A program made the position numbers and the translations under genes. The notes under the pieces were generated by a model. The model saw only the letters and a program-made list of their open reading frames with translations, had not been told where the DNA came from and did no database searches. From the NCBI GenBank assembly GCA_025057315.1, contig JANWXW010000152.1:1-32459 (forward strand): a stretch of 32,459 nt of DNA, read 5' to 3'. This DNA is from Myxococcota bacterium. GTDB taxonomy: Bacteria; Myxococcota_A; Polyangia; Palsa-1104; JAEUJZ01. Position 1 is the first letter of the stretch. Each line of letters starts with the position of its first letter. This document shows, piece by piece, positions 9,692-18,998 of the stretch.

Positions 9692-9895
9692 CGTCCTGGT
9701 GCAAGAAGGCGCCGCACCCGGCGCAGCTCTTCAGGAAGGGAGTCTGATAGGGGGGCGAACGTCGTCTGCGCCCACGGTCCCCTCTCAGCGCTCAAGGGTC
9801 ACGTCCCGCAGGTTGGGGCAGCGCGGCACCACCTGGGCCAGCAGCCGCCACACCGCCTCTGGCACCACATCGTCGTGGCTGTCGGGGCGGAAGCG
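9688..9895 (-). pseudogene. C-terminal remnant of an MNIO (DUF692) oxidase
   Basis: The text RFRPDSHDDVVPEAVWRLL and LRDVTLER matches the C-terminal region of DUF692 multinuclear iron oxidases, which have D-[ST]-H-D followed by a VxxxVWxLL helix and an ER strand. It then meets an in-frame TGA where Leu is expected before EGTVGADDVR. After one more frame change it ends SLPEELRRVRRLLAPGR, with a TGA at 9690-9688. No N-terminal metal-binding part is visible upstream up to about 10.1 kb, so most of the gene is lost. In intact form these enzymes modify Cys or Asn residues of ribosomal peptides. Confidence 0.45.
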
Positions 9896-10169
9896 ACGCC
9901 CCGGGCAACCAGGCGGCGTCCGACCTGTCCGACCTGAACGTTTGGCAGTCGTTTGCAGCGATGGCCCCTTCCCATGCGCCTTCAGCGTTCCTGCCAGGCG
10001 CGCGCAAGTTGGTATGGGTGTGGCGCTGTCGCTTGCCTCGTAAGAGGCCCCGGCGCCGCGACCTGCGCAGCCCGCAGCCGATGGGCGGCTAGAGCGACCC
10101 ACGACCCCGCCCCCCTCAGGCAGAGTCCGCGTGAACCATCTTTGCTTCCGTCACGACCCAAGTTCGGTG

Positions 10170-10378
10170 TCCCCCTACGGTCGCCACTCCAGATGTCGGT
10201 CAGCGCGTTCATGCAATAGCCGTGATACGCGCCTGTCTTTCCGTTGATGACGGTCATCTCGACCCTCTCGTCTTCCTCACACATCATCCGGCAGCCCAGG
10301 CTCGCAAAGCGCAGCTCGGAGCCCCTCGACCTGCCACCTTGTCGCATCTCCGGGTACGTCCATGTCTACCGCGATCCA
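10170..10378 (-). other. degenerate coding trace, unrecognised
   Basis: Two adjoining minus-strand frames read like protein: MDVPGDATRWQVEGLRAAL, ending at a TGA at 10277, then, one frame away, DERVEMTVINGKTGAYHGYC and MNALTDIWSGDRR. Together they suggest a short broken gene or gene end upstream of the MNIO remnant. No family is recognised. Between this trace and 9895 I see no further coding sense. Confidence 0.2.
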
Positions 10379-10553
10379 CCGCGGCTGTGAACCTCGTATG
10401 GGTAGGGGTTCCTCCCTCTGGGCTGCTGCTACAGGCACGGGTTGCTGTTGTTTCCTAATATTATTTGTAATTTGTATTCCATGCCTCTCGCCGGTGGCAC
10501 CATGGCACCGCTTTGTTGATGCGTGGTCCCACGTGCCCTGGTATCTACGGGGC

Positions 10554-12485
10554 ATGAGCAGGCTCAACGTCTGGACGATCGCTGGGATCCTCGTCCTGTT
10601 TGCTGCCAGCGGATGTCGACGCGAGGATCCATGTTCTGACCCGTGCGAGGCGCAGGATCTCTCGGCAGACGATCTCTCTATGTCCGCGGACATGCCCGAC
10701 GGCAGCGCGCCTGATCCCGACCTGCCGCAGCCGGACTTGGGCATGCCCGCGCGCACTGGCTGGTGGCCGGCCATGCTGAACCCGCGCGCGCACCACGCGG
10801 CGGCATGGGATGAGACGCGCGGCCGCCTCGTGGTGTTCGGCGGCATGGACCTGAGCACGAAGCATGGGGATACCTGGGAGTGGGACGGCAGCGCCTGGGT
10901 CCGGGTGGCCGCGACCGGACCGTCGGCGCGCATCCAGGCGGCGCTCGCGTATGATGCGGGGCGGAAGCGGGTGGTGCTCTTTGGCGGCAGGGGCGACACT
11001 GACGTTCTGGGTGACACTTGGGAATGGGATGGCAAGACGTGGCAGCAGCGTGCCAACGAGGGGCCTGCCCCGCGTACCGGCTCCGCCATGGCCTATCACG
11101 CCGCCACCGGAAAGGTGGTGCTTTATGGTGGGGAATCAGGAGCGGTGCGGCATGGCGACACCTGGGAATGGGACGGGGCGCGCTGGACCAGGCGCGAGGC
11201 AGGAGGGCCTCCAGGGCGCAGCGGTCACGCGATGGCCTACGATGCTGCGCGCCAGCGCACCGTGGTGTTTGGCGGCCAGGACGAGGTCGGGAAAGAGCTT
11301 GCAGACACCTGGAAGTGGGACGGCAGCGCCTGGGAAAGGCCCAGCATGGTCGGGCCGTCAGCACGCACGCAGGCGGCGCTCGCGTATGATGCGGGGCGGA
11401 AGCGGGTGGTGCTCTTTGGCGGCGGCAAGGAGTTCCGTGGAAACAATGACCTCTGGGAGTGGGATGGCACCATATGGCAAAGGCGCATGCCCTTGGGTGG
11501 TACCCCCTGGCCCCTGATGGGGCCTGCCATGGCGTACGACGCCCGACGCGCCCGCGTCCTGATGGTGGGCGGCATGTCAGACCTTGCTGTCCACGGGGAC
11601 CTGTGGGAGTGGGACGGTGCGGCCTCATCATGGACGCGGCGCATCCATGCTGGACCCCAGACCCGCACCGGGCATGCCATGGCCTACGATCCCGTAGGCC
11701 GGCGCATGATTCTGTTTGGTGGGCGCGAGGGGGCTTACCTGGGAGAAACCTGGGCGTTTCACAACGGCCAGTGGGAGCTGGTCACCACGCAGGGGCCGGA
11801 GGGGCGAGGCGGCCATGCCATGGTGCTCGACGAGGCACGCCAGCGCATCGTGCTGATGGGTGGCGCTGGCAACGGCTTCTTCAACGACACCTGGGAGTGG
11901 GATGGTACCGCATGGAAGAAGGTGGGGCTGGGTCCATCGTACCGCACGGGGCACGCCATGGCATGGGATAGCGCCCGTCGGCGCGTGGTGCTCTTTGGCG
12001 GGGAGTGGGGCTCGATGCGCCGCTTCGGCGACACCTGGGAGTATGACGGCCTCACCTGGACCCAGGTGGCAGACGGCGGCCCTGCGCCGCGCGCGGACCA
12101 CGCCATGGCCTATGATGCCCAGCGGGGGCGGGTGGTGCTGTACGGCGGCCGCGTGGGGCTCGACACCTATGCGGACGATACCTGGGAGTGGGATGGCAAG
12201 AGGTGGACCCAGGTAGGGAATGGGGCGCCGGGCAAGCTGTTCCTGCATGCCATGGCCTACCACCCGGGCCGCAGGCAGGTAATCCTGTTTGGCGGCTCTC
12301 TGAACAACATGGGAGCGAGCCCAGACACCTGGGCATGGGATGGCAAGATGTGGACGCGCATCGCCACAACCGGCCCGTTTCCGCGATTTTCCTCCGCCAT
12401 GGCCTACGATCCGGGACGGGATGCCATCGTGCTATTTGGTGGCTGGGGCAAGAACCCGTTGGGTGATACGTGGGAGTTCCGCTAA
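10554..12485 (+). CDS. Kelch-repeat lipoprotein
   Basis: The chosen ATG (10554) opens a lipoprotein signal: MSRLNVWTIAGILVLF followed by the lipobox AASGC. The frame is open upstream to 10362, but that part is poor coding text. After a short acidic spacer (residues about 25-65) come twelve Kelch/galactose-oxidase-like blades of about 48-50 residues. Each has the pattern hAMAYD...RRVVLFGG...DTWEWDGxxW, with the GG pair as (V/I)(L/V)(F/Y)GG. Twelve blades imply one large or two adjoining beta-propellers displayed on the cell surface or in the periplasm. Blades 2 and 5 share 54 identical bases (10935-10988 and 11370-11423), a sign of recent internal duplication or conversion. Such proteins are common in myxobacteria as adhesion or binding scaffolds; the ligand is unknown. 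The gene is monocistronic, with a strong hairpin just after the stop. Confidence 0.85.
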   Translation: MSRLNVWTIAGILVLFAASGCRREDPCSDPCEAQDLSADDLSMSADMPDGSAPDPDLPQPDLGMPARTGWWPAMLNPRAHHAAAWDETRGRLVVFGGMDLSTKHGDTWEWDGSAWVRVAATGPSARIQAALAYDAGRKRVVLFGGRGDTDVLGDTWEWDGKTWQQRANEGPAPRTGSAMAYHAATGKVVLYGGESGAVRHGDTWEWDGARWTRREAGGPPGRSGHAMAYDAARQRTVVFGGQDEVGKELADTWKWDGSAWERPSMVGPSARTQAALAYDAGRKRVVLFGGGKEFRGNNDLWEWDGTIWQRRMPLGGTPWPLMGPAMAYDARRARVLMVGGMSDLAVHGDLWEWDGAASSWTRRIHAGPQTRTGHAMAYDPVGRRMILFGGREGAYLGETWAFHNGQWELVTTQGPEGRGGHAMVLDEARQRIVLMGGAGNGFFNDTWEWDGTAWKKVGLGPSYRTGHAMAWDSARRRVVLFGGEWGSMRRFGDTWEYDGLTWTQVADGGPAPRADHAMAYDAQRGRVVLYGGRVGLDTYADDTWEWDGKRWTQVGNGAPGKLFLHAMAYHPGRRQVILFGGSLNNMGASPDTWAWDGKMWTRIATTGPFPRFSSAMAYDPGRDAIVLFGGWGKNPLGDTWEFR

Positions 12486-12521
12486 TCCCTGATGTGTCGC
12501 TGGTGTTGTGTGAGAGCGTCC

Positions 12522-12550
12522 CGCATGCAGGGGAGGTCTCCCTGAATGCG
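12522..12550 (+). terminator. hairpin after the Kelch lipoprotein gene
   Basis: CGCAT-g-CAGGG (12522-12532) pairs with CCCTG-a-ATGCG (12540-12550) around the 7-nt loop GAGGTCT. The stem is 10 bp plus one mismatch, 37 nt after the stop codon. There is no T-tract, so an intrinsic terminator is plausible but not certain. Confidence 0.45.
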
Positions 12551-13109
12551 AGAGGTTGATTCCGTCAGGAGGGGAGATTCCATCGTCGGTGGGGGAGACC
12601 TCCTGGGGCTGAGCTCGGAGCTCAAGATCGTCTGCAAACCGGCGGCATGCGTGGACCCGGCGAAGAAGGAGATCGTCGCGACCCGGTTCTTCGCAATCCT
12701 GGCCGATTGCTTGATCAAGCGCCGCGGCCCCTAGGTGCGGGCATTTGGCACGGGCGTTTGGCATAAAGACGACCAAAGACGCCGGTCTTTATGGGCAGCC
12801 TGCAGAGGGAGCCGCGGCAGAGCGGCGGGCGAGCGCGGCTAGGTGCATGGAGAGTCCGTGCTGGTGGCAAAAGAAGACATCCGACGGAGTCGAAAGGGAA
12901 AAGCGCCTGGACCGCACGTCCACGAAAAGGGAAGAAAAGGGGACAATAGGGGGGCGGCCAAGGGCCAGCACCGGCCCGCTCCGGCGAGCAGCTCGGCGCT
13001 GCGTCCGGCTTCATCGTGTGCTGCCGGTGCACCATCGGCCCGAGCGACGGGGGATCGAGACCTGCCTGATATTCCCCAGGGTGCTTGGAGGCGTACCACG
13101 CAGCACGTC
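12551..13109. other. intergenic stretch, no convincing gene
   Basis: A short plus frame ends at 12734 with text that could be a gene end (LKIVCKPAACVDPAKKEIV, FFAILADCLIKRRGP), but it has no family match. A small inverted repeat AAAGAC-GCCG-GTCTTT sits at 12775-12790. The remaining open frames on both strands are Arg/Pro/Ser-rich shadows. Nothing else is supported. Confidence 0.3.
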
Positions 13110-13139
13110 TTGTCTTGCGGCCTAGCAAATGGCTAAAAT
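13110..13139 (+). promoter_or_regulatory. possible sigma-70-type promoter for the kinase gene
   Basis: TTGTCT (13110-13115) and TAAAAT (13134-13139) are separated by 18 bp, about 70 bp upstream of the kinase ATG, in a locally AT-rich patch. The match to TTGACA/TATAAT is 4/6 and 5/6. Confidence 0.35.
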
Positions 13140-13209
13140 AGTAGTCCGATATCTTTAAACAGCTACCGTTCCATGGCATCATGATCATGTATCCTGTCCG
13201 CGACGACTC

Positions 13210-14964
13210 ATGATCGCCATCCGCCCTACCTCCGTGGCCCGGCTGTGTCCGAGGTGTCAGGCCGTCTACCCGCAGGGCCAGGCCCACGACTGTCCCCTGG
13301 ATGGGCCAGCCGCGGCGACGAACACCGAGGACGATCCGCTCATCGGTGCGGTGTTGGGGGAGCGCTACCACATCGAGGGTTTTCTCTCGGTCGGAGGCAT
13401 GGGCACGGTGTACCGTGGCCGCCACCTCGTGCTCAACCAGAGGGTGGCCATCAAGGTCTTGCGTATCATTCCGGACCGGGAGACGCAGGAGCGCTTCCTC
13501 CTAGAGGCCCGCACCGCCTGCTCCATCGGCCACCTGAACATTGTCCGCATCAGCGACTTCGGGGTGCTGCCCGACCGGCGGCCGTTCTTGGTGATGGAAT
13601 ACCTGGACGGCCACAGCCTGGAGCAAATCATCGCCGAGCATCCCAGGGGCCTCCTGTCGTTGCGCGCGTGCCGTATCGGCGAGCAGATAGCGCTCGGCAT
13701 GCAGGGGGTGCACGACAAGGGCATCATCCACCGCGACCTCAAGCCCGGCAACATCTTCGTGCTCAATGTGCACGGCAAGGACTTCGTGAAGATCCTGGAC
13801 TTCGGCATCGCCAAGGTGATGTCCGGGCAACGGACCACGCTGATGGAGTTCAGCGGTGGGACCAGGCTGACCCAGGACGGAGCGGTGCTGGGCACTGCGT
13901 GGTACATGGCCCCGGAGCAGATTAGGGGCGAGGAGGTGGATCATCGGGTCGACCAGTACGCCCTGGGGTGCATCCTCTACGAGATGCTCACTGGCGAGGT
14001 GCCGTTCGATGTTCCGGGCAACCCGACGGCGGTCATGCTCAAGCACCTCACCGACAAGGTGGCGCCGCTGCGGTCCCGGCGGCCGTCGATTCCGGCGTCT
14101 TTGGAGCAGGTGGTGCTGCGCACCCTGGCCAAGAACCCGACGGAGCGCTTCCCCAGCATGAGCGAGCTGGCGCGTGCCCTCGCCCAGGAGGCCGAGGAGC
14201 TCAGCAAACAGAATGGGCAGCGCCCCACCACGCCCGAGCAGTGGCTGGACCCAGACATGGCACTGGGGCACATGGAGCCCGAAGAGGTTGGGGAGGAGGA
14301 GCGCACGGAGATGATTCTTATGCCGCCGCTGCCCATCGGGGAGGCGAGGCAGTCCAGCAGCGTGACGCCGATGTCCGATACGTGGCGCAGCACGACGATC
14401 GACGTCCGCGTGCCGGACATGCGCTGGCTCAGGCCGGCCCTCGTGGGCGCCGCGGCCGCTGTCATCGGGCTGATGGTGTACCTGGCGATGGCCTCCTCCG
14501 AGAGCAGGGAGCAGACGCGGCGGATGTTGCCGCCTGTTCTCAGCCAGCAGAAGACCGGGGGGGCGCCTGTTCCAAGCGATGAGAAGCAGAAGGCGGAGAT
14601 GTCACCCGCCAGGCCGAGGCCGGTGGCCGAACCGGCTGGGCCCCCGCTCGAAGAGCCGCCGGTGGCCAAGAGCGTGGGGGTGCCGGACCCTACGCCGGAG
14701 GCGGCCACCCATGCAGCCCCGCGGCCGCTGCGGGTGTTGCTGTCGAGCGAGTCCAAGGTCCCGGTCACCATCTCTTGTACTGGCCTGCCCCAGACCATCC
14801 TCTCCCCGGGTAGGACATACCAGATAAGCCTCGCCCCGGACAGAAAGGGCGCGTGCATGCTCTCTGCCCCGGGTTATGAGGACCAGACGCTGTCATACAG
14901 GGCCCTGCGCAGCCGCGCCCGCGGCAACACCACGAGTGTGCCTGTACGCCTTAAGCCTCTCTAG
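13210..14964 (+). CDS. transmembrane Ser/Thr protein kinase (PknB/Hanks type)
   Basis: The N-terminal zinc-ribbon-like motif CPRC (Cys13, Cys16, then Cys28) precedes a complete Hanks-type kinase domain at about residues 53-325. It has a glycine loop (VGGMGTV, 61-67), catalytic Lys82 in AIK, helix-C Glu99, HRDLKPGN with Asp176, DFG at 197-199 and APE at 234-236. All catalytic residues are present, so activity is expected. A juxtamembrane linker leads to one membrane helix (about 408-429, ALVGAAAAVIGLMVYLAMA). The exported C-terminal part is Pro/Glu-rich and ends in a small PEGA-like beta domain (LRVLLSSESKVPVTI). Its stop at 14964 is 8 nt from the next start, so the kinase and the TPR protein form an operon. 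Role: signal transduction from the periplasm or envelope; the substrate is unknown. Confidence 0.92.
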   Translation: MIAIRPTSVARLCPRCQAVYPQGQAHDCPLDGPAAATNTEDDPLIGAVLGERYHIEGFLSVGGMGTVYRGRHLVLNQRVAIKVLRIIPDRETQERFLLEARTACSIGHLNIVRISDFGVLPDRRPFLVMEYLDGHSLEQIIAEHPRGLLSLRACRIGEQIALGMQGVHDKGIIHRDLKPGNIFVLNVHGKDFVKILDFGIAKVMSGQRTTLMEFSGGTRLTQDGAVLGTAWYMAPEQIRGEEVDHRVDQYALGCILYEMLTGEVPFDVPGNPTAVMLKHLTDKVAPLRSRRPSIPASLEQVVLRTLAKNPTERFPSMSELARALAQEAEELSKQNGQRPTTPEQWLDPDMALGHMEPEEVGEEERTEMILMPPLPIGEARQSSSVTPMSDTWRSTTIDVRVPDMRWLRPALVGAAAAVIGLMVYLAMASSESREQTRRMLPPVLSQQKTGGAPVPSDEKQKAEMSPARPRPVAEPAGPPLEEPPVAKSVGVPDPTPEAATHAAPRPLRVLLSSESKVPVTISCTGLPQTILSPGRTYQISLAPDRKGACMLSAPGYEDQTLSYRALRSRARGNTTSVPVRLKPL

Positions 14965-14972
14965 GAGAACGC

Positions 14973-15689
14973 ATGCGGCTCTTGCTCCTGGTTGCCTTGA
15001 CCTGGCTGCCGCTCCTGCACGCGGATAGGGCCTGTGCTGCAGAGGGGCGCTGCTCTTCGTCCCGCGACCCCAAACAGGTCCTGCGTGAGTGCCGTGAGAA
15101 GGCCGAGGCGCTGTTGCGTGCAGGCGACCTGCGCCAGGCGCTATCGGTGTACGAGCAGGCCTACCGAGAGGTGCCCACGCCGCGGCTGCTCCTGCCTATA
15201 GCGGAGCTGCGCCTGCAGCTCAACATGCCGCAGGAGGGCCTGCATGCGCTGGACCGCTATCTGGAGGAGATGCCGCCGGGGGAGCTGTCCGCGGAGCAGC
15301 GTGCCTATGCGATGGAGCTGCGGCAGAAGCTTCTAGACAAGCGGCAGAAGCTTCCAGACAAAAAGAGCGAGATGGAGCGGCAACCTGCGCTGCCGTCGCT
15401 GCCAGAGGTCAGAGAGGCCGAGGTCAGAGAGAAGGAGGCAGCCTCGCGGCGGTTCCGGGTATGGAGGTGGGTCCTTGGCGGGGCAGGCCTCTTGCTGGTG
15501 GGTGTGGGGGCAGGCCTCTGGGCGGTGGACGGCCGGCCAACCTGCAACATCGAGCCGCGGGAGACAGAGTGTCCCAAGATCCTGCAGACCACCCCCGCGG
15601 CGATTCCTCTCGTCTCGGCAGGGACCGTGGCGATGGTTGGCGGCGTGATCATGTTCGCGCTGGACGCCCGCGCGCGCCGGCAGCGCTAG
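14973..15689 (+). CDS. exported TPR-like membrane protein
   Basis: An AGGAG site overlapping the kinase stop precedes the ATG. The signal peptide MRLLLLVALTWLPLLHADRA ends near ACA-AEG. Residues about 35-110 form TPR-like helices (ALLRAGDLRQALSVYEQAY, LPIAELRLQLNMPQEGL). A charged linker contains a tandem duplication (RQKLLDK then RQKLPDK, 21 bp each, near 15321-15362) and a second small repeat (EVREAEVRE). Two membrane helices follow (LGGAGLLLVGVGAGLWAV and IPLVSAGTVAMVGGVIMFAL) flanking a short loop with two Cys. This architecture, a signal peptide, TPR and C-terminal membrane pair, recurs next to Ser/Thr kinases in myxobacteria. I infer that it works with the upstream kinase at the envelope. 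The exact function is unknown. Confidence 0.8.
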   Translation: MRLLLLVALTWLPLLHADRACAAEGRCSSSRDPKQVLRECREKAEALLRAGDLRQALSVYEQAYREVPTPRLLLPIAELRLQLNMPQEGLHALDRYLEEMPPGELSAEQRAYAMELRQKLLDKRQKLPDKKSEMERQPALPSLPEVREAEVREKEAASRRFRVWRWVLGGAGLLLVGVGAGLWAVDGRPTCNIEPRETECPKILQTTPAAIPLVSAGTVAMVGGVIMFALDARARRQR

Positions 15690-16213
15690 AAACTGGCAGT
15701 CTCTGCAGGCCGTCGCAAGACCAGCTGAGGCCGAGGCGAATCGGTGCGGGGACCGGGGAGACAACCCGAGGGCTGCCCCCGCAGGTGCGCTGCAGGGAGG
15801 CAGGTGGACGTGCGCGACAAGAGGACGGCCAGCACTCTGAAGGAGGCGCTTCGTGGACGAGGGGAGGGGGAGACAGTGGGAGGGGGAGACGGTGCAGAGG
15901 GCCAGGGGAGCTCCTGCCGGTTGGGCGTCCTCCCTGCCGAGGAAGCCAGCCAGGGGGCCTGGGGGCGCGGATACGCCTGCCGTTGACAGAGAAGGGAGCC
16001 AGTCGCGGAGCGCGGGCGTCTTGTCCGCACCGCGCCTGCGCTGAGGACCTGGCTATGTACCCCTGCCCCGTCGAGCGCCAGCGGTGGATGCGCCGCCGTA
16101 GGCATCCGCCGGCAGGCGGTCGGAACGTCGCCCGTTCGAGGGGACTCACTCGGGGAGGTAGCAGGCGGGCGACTGGGTTGCTAAGGCGAGGGAGATGAGA
16201 AATCATAGCTTGC
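15690..16213. other. intergenic stretch, no gene seen
   Basis: About 520 bp between two genes of the same strand. It contains a near-perfect 15-16 bp tandem repeat of GGGAGGGGGAGAC(A/G)GT around 15861-15893, and a TTGACA-like hexamer at about 15983 without a clear -10. The open frames on both strands are low-complexity shadows. Confidence 0.3.
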
Positions 16214-17014
16214 ATGAAGCAGGCGCTGTGCATGATGCTCTTGCTGGGAGGGGTGGGCTGCGAGGTGGACAATCCGATGTATCGGCCGCAGGGAGTGGTG
16301 GTGCCCGGTGGGACCTTCCTCATGGGCACCTCGCCGGAGTCAGACCCGGAGAGCCGGGACAATGAACGCCCGGAGCACTCTGTGAGGGTCGAAACGTTCT
16401 ACCTGGACATCACCGAGGTGACGGTTTCTGCATACCGGATGTGCGTGAGGGCGGGCGCGTGCAGCCCGCCGGCCACCTACGAGCCGCAGGGCACGCAGGA
16501 CCGGAGATACTGCAACTACAACCGGCCGGGTGCGGACGATCATCCCGTCAATTGCGTGAGCTGGTACCAGGCGAGGGCGTACTGCGCGTGGCGAGGGGGG
16601 CGGCTGCCGACGGAGGAAGAGTGGGAATACGCGGCGCGGGGGGTGGGGAGGAGCAAGTACCCATGGGGGAACGAGGCGCCAAACGCGCAGCTGTGCTGGA
16701 AGCGTCTAGATAACAATCCCTGCACGGCGAGCACATGCACCTGTCCGGTGGGGGGGTTCGGGAAGACGCTGCTAGGGAAGGCGGACCCCTCCGGCGTGGC
16801 CGACCTGGCCGGGAACGTGTTGGAGTGGACGGACGCGAGGTACTGCTCCTACGATAGGCAACGATGTGATATAAACACTTATTCCGTTCGTGGCAGCTCG
16901 TGGGCCGACCATATGGCCTCGTTCGTGCGTGCCGCCGCGCGCGGTACGCACACCCCTATGACCCAACACCCCACCCTCGGGTTCCGCTGCGCCCGGACAC
17001 TAGGTGGTCGCTAG
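16214..17014 (+). CDS. SUMF1/FGE-sulfatase-domain lipoprotein
   Basis: A short lipoprotein signal (MKQALCMMLLLGGVGC, lipobox GGVGC with Cys16) precedes one formylglycine-generating-enzyme-like domain filling residues about 25-262. Family landmarks are VPGGTFLMGTSPESD, the substrate-facing FYLDITEVTVSAYRMCV, HPVNCVSWYQARAYCAW, RLPTEEEWEYAARG, YPWGNE, DLAGNVLEWT, VRGSSW and the end GFRCAR. Proteins of this fold in myxobacterial envelopes are usually not sulfatase activators, and the copper-binding Cys pair of true FGE is not evident at the expected C-terminal site. I infer a binding or modification role at the envelope. A weak GGGAGATGAG lies upstream. The gene stands alone or leads a short operon with the small frame that follows. 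Confidence 0.88.
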   Translation: MKQALCMMLLLGGVGCEVDNPMYRPQGVVVPGGTFLMGTSPESDPESRDNERPEHSVRVETFYLDITEVTVSAYRMCVRAGACSPPATYEPQGTQDRRYCNYNRPGADDHPVNCVSWYQARAYCAWRGGRLPTEEEWEYAARGVGRSKYPWGNEAPNAQLCWKRLDNNPCTASTCTCPVGGFGKTLLGKADPSGVADLAGNVLEWTDARYCSYDRQRCDINTYSVRGSSWADHMASFVRAAARGTHTPMTQHPTLGFRCARTLGGR

Positions 17015-17018
17015 GGAG

Positions 17019-17162
17019 ATGGACTCGGTACCGTGCGTTGAGTATCAGCAGCAGGTGGTCCGTTCCAAGCCGTCGGGCGAGGTGAAGAAGGGGGTGCAAG
17101 AGGGGCGTGCCATGACGTATCAGCAGGGTGAGGGTTCGATGCTCGGCCTGGCTGTTGCCTAG
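17019..17162 (+). CDS. possible small protein after the FGE-like gene
   Basis: A 47-codon frame starts 4 nt after the preceding stop (MDSVPCVEYQQQVVRSKPSG) and ends at a TAG at 17160-17162. GGGAG lies directly against the ATG, which is too close for a good ribosome site. The composition is protein-like but no family is seen. The frame continues in sense after the stop (EVTRARGQQEGAMQ), so it may be a broken longer gene. Confidence 0.2.
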   Translation: MDSVPCVEYQQQVVRSKPSGEVKKGVQEGRAMTYQQGEGSMLGLAVA

Positions 17163-17859
17163 GAGGTGACTCGGGCCAGGGGGCAGCAGGAAGGGGCGAT
17201 GCAATAGGTGGTGACACAGCGGGTGGCTGCATCGCCGTGGCGATGGGGCTCTTGTGGGCCTGGTTGCGCGGGTCGTCCTGGTAGGAGGGTGAGGACGTCG
17301 CTCACGACGGCGTCAGTTCAAGCAGCAGTTCCCAAAGCTCGCAGCGTTCAGGTCGGGGTCGGTGCGCTGCGGGAGGAGCAGGCGGACGAAGTCCTGCAGG
17401 CGCCGCTGGAGGCTATCGAAGTCCTTGCCGATGGAGCGGTGGTGTAGCCGCTCGGGCTCCTACGCACCAGGGTAGCTCGCTTTGCGTCCGCGTGGCTCAC
17501 TCTTACGATTCGAGGTCTTTGTCGATGGAGGTCGATGGAGCCGCGCTATGGTCGGCCGCCGGCGCGGAAAGAGCCCTCGATCCTCCCTCCGGGTCTGGCC
17601 AGAAATATCCAGGTCATCTAACGTTGGCATGCGGAATTGGCATACGGAATTTCCATATACACATACGTCAAGCCAAACCCTTGGCTGGAACGCCGAACGA
17701 TCGGCGCACGGACCCTCTTAGCAGCCGGCGCGCCGATGCGAAGTGTCGCCCTATGCATCTATGATCGCGGCGGCTCGACGAGTTCCTGCTCGAACCTGTC
17801 AGGGCCGAACAGTGCTACTGCCCCGATGGAGCCGCTGCCGCCTGGGAGGGGCTGGATCG
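17163..17859. other. degenerate stretch with one minus-strand coding trace
   Basis: On the minus strand at about 17313-17465 the text EPERLHHRSIGKDFDSLQRR, continuing LQDFVRLLLPQRTD and ending NAASFGNCCLN with a TGA, looks like the C-terminus of a lost gene. An in-frame TAG lies just upstream (SYPGA-stop). I cannot name the family. The rest of the stretch shows no convincing gene on either strand. Confidence 0.25.
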
Positions 17860-18507
17860 TCATGTCCCAGCATGGGGGGCCTGCTGCACGACGAGTCGTT
17901 TAACCCCGTCCATGTTGGCAGCACCCGTGCTCTTGCCGAAGATGTGAGCGGCACAGAGCCACCTGTCGAGCCAGCGCTCATACCAGTTGATGAAGCATCG
18001 ATCCCAAACGAAATAGAGCGGATCGTCACCGACCCAGATCACGCGATGCACGCGGCGCCGCAGACCACGAGAGCGCGGTATCGACCGCATCCCTGTACCG
18101 CGATGGGGAGGATGCCGCGGTATGGGGCCTCGGCGATCCCAAGGACCCGGTCGTCGCCATCAGAAGGCCCAGGTACCATGGAGGAGGGAAGGTGGGGCGA
18201 GCCTCCTGGTGTCCGGGCAGGATCCGCCCAGCGCTTCGGGGGCAGGAGCCCGCAATATGGACCCGCGCTCCCATCGTCTGGGTGGAGCAGAAACGCGCGA
18301 TCGATCATCATTATCATCGTTGGGGATGCGAATCTTGCGCCCTTCCTCGAAAGCGCCCAGGTTGGACTCAGTGAGGCGCGGGGCCCAGGCGGAAGCGGTG
18401 CGACCTGACGCCGAACGGGTCTTTGCGCTTCTTCCAACCTTCCGCTCGAAGGCATTCCAGCTGCTCGCAATCGCCTTCCACCGGTCGCTCAGCCTCACCT
18501 CCTCCAT
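17860..18507 (-). pseudogene. SMI1/KNR4 (SUKH) family protein, multiply frameshifted
   Basis: From an ATG at 18507 the text follows the SMI1/KNR4 fold, but in changing frames: VRLSDRWKAIASSWNAFERK, then VRSHRFRLGPAP, then LTESNLGAFEEGRKIRIPND, then RAFLLHPDDGSAGPYCGLLPP, then APYRGILPIAVQGCGRYRAL, then VHRVIWVGDDPLYFVWDRCF with NWYERWLDRWL. These are in the correct family order: helix LTExxLxxFE, xIRLPxDYRAFL, GxAGPYYGLxP, GxLPIxxxGCGxYxxLVV, DxxFxxWYExWLDxxL. At least four frame changes are needed, so it is a pseudogene. Intact relatives are often immunity proteins against nuclease toxins. No toxin gene is seen beside it. Confidence 0.6.
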
Positions 18508-18700
18508 GACGCCGGCCGTCATACCGCGCGTTGGCTGTCCTCCGCTTGCTGACGACGCGAGCATCGGCGACCATCCGGGGCGGGTGGGGGGCTTCGACCG
18601 CATGTCGAGACCGGTCGGGTCGTCGGGACGTCTTCTTGATCCTCAGCGAACTCAGGGTCTCTTATCTGGCTGTCGAGGGAGCGGCCGGACGCGGTTTTCT

Positions 18701-18735
<35 letters not shown>

Positions 18736-18998
18736 GGGGGCTGGGGGGCGGCTCGCCTCAAGCCGGTGCGCAACACATCCGTCACGCATGCATAGGCGCC
18801 AGGCTTCGCGGCTTCCGGTTTTTCGGGGCGATTCTCCGGGGCGGCTGTGGGCGCAAACCAGGGAGAGCGCTGGGGCTGCTCGTTGCACAGAAGCCGACCC
18901 GCGTTGGGCAGAGGGAACACATCGAGCCGAGCACGCAAACACGCACGCAGTGCGGCCTGGCGGGGGGACTGGGCGCTCCCTCTCTCCGGATTTGCCTT

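Noticed and set aside
10277..11631. Minus-strand frames across the Kelch gene
   Set aside because: Arg/Pro/Ser/His-rich shadow of the repeat-bearing plus gene; only the short 10170-10378 trace lies outside it.
12715..13425. 236-codon minus frame upstream of the kinase
   Set aside because: No domain, Pro/Arg-rich, and overlaps the kinase start; likely chance in GC-rich DNA.
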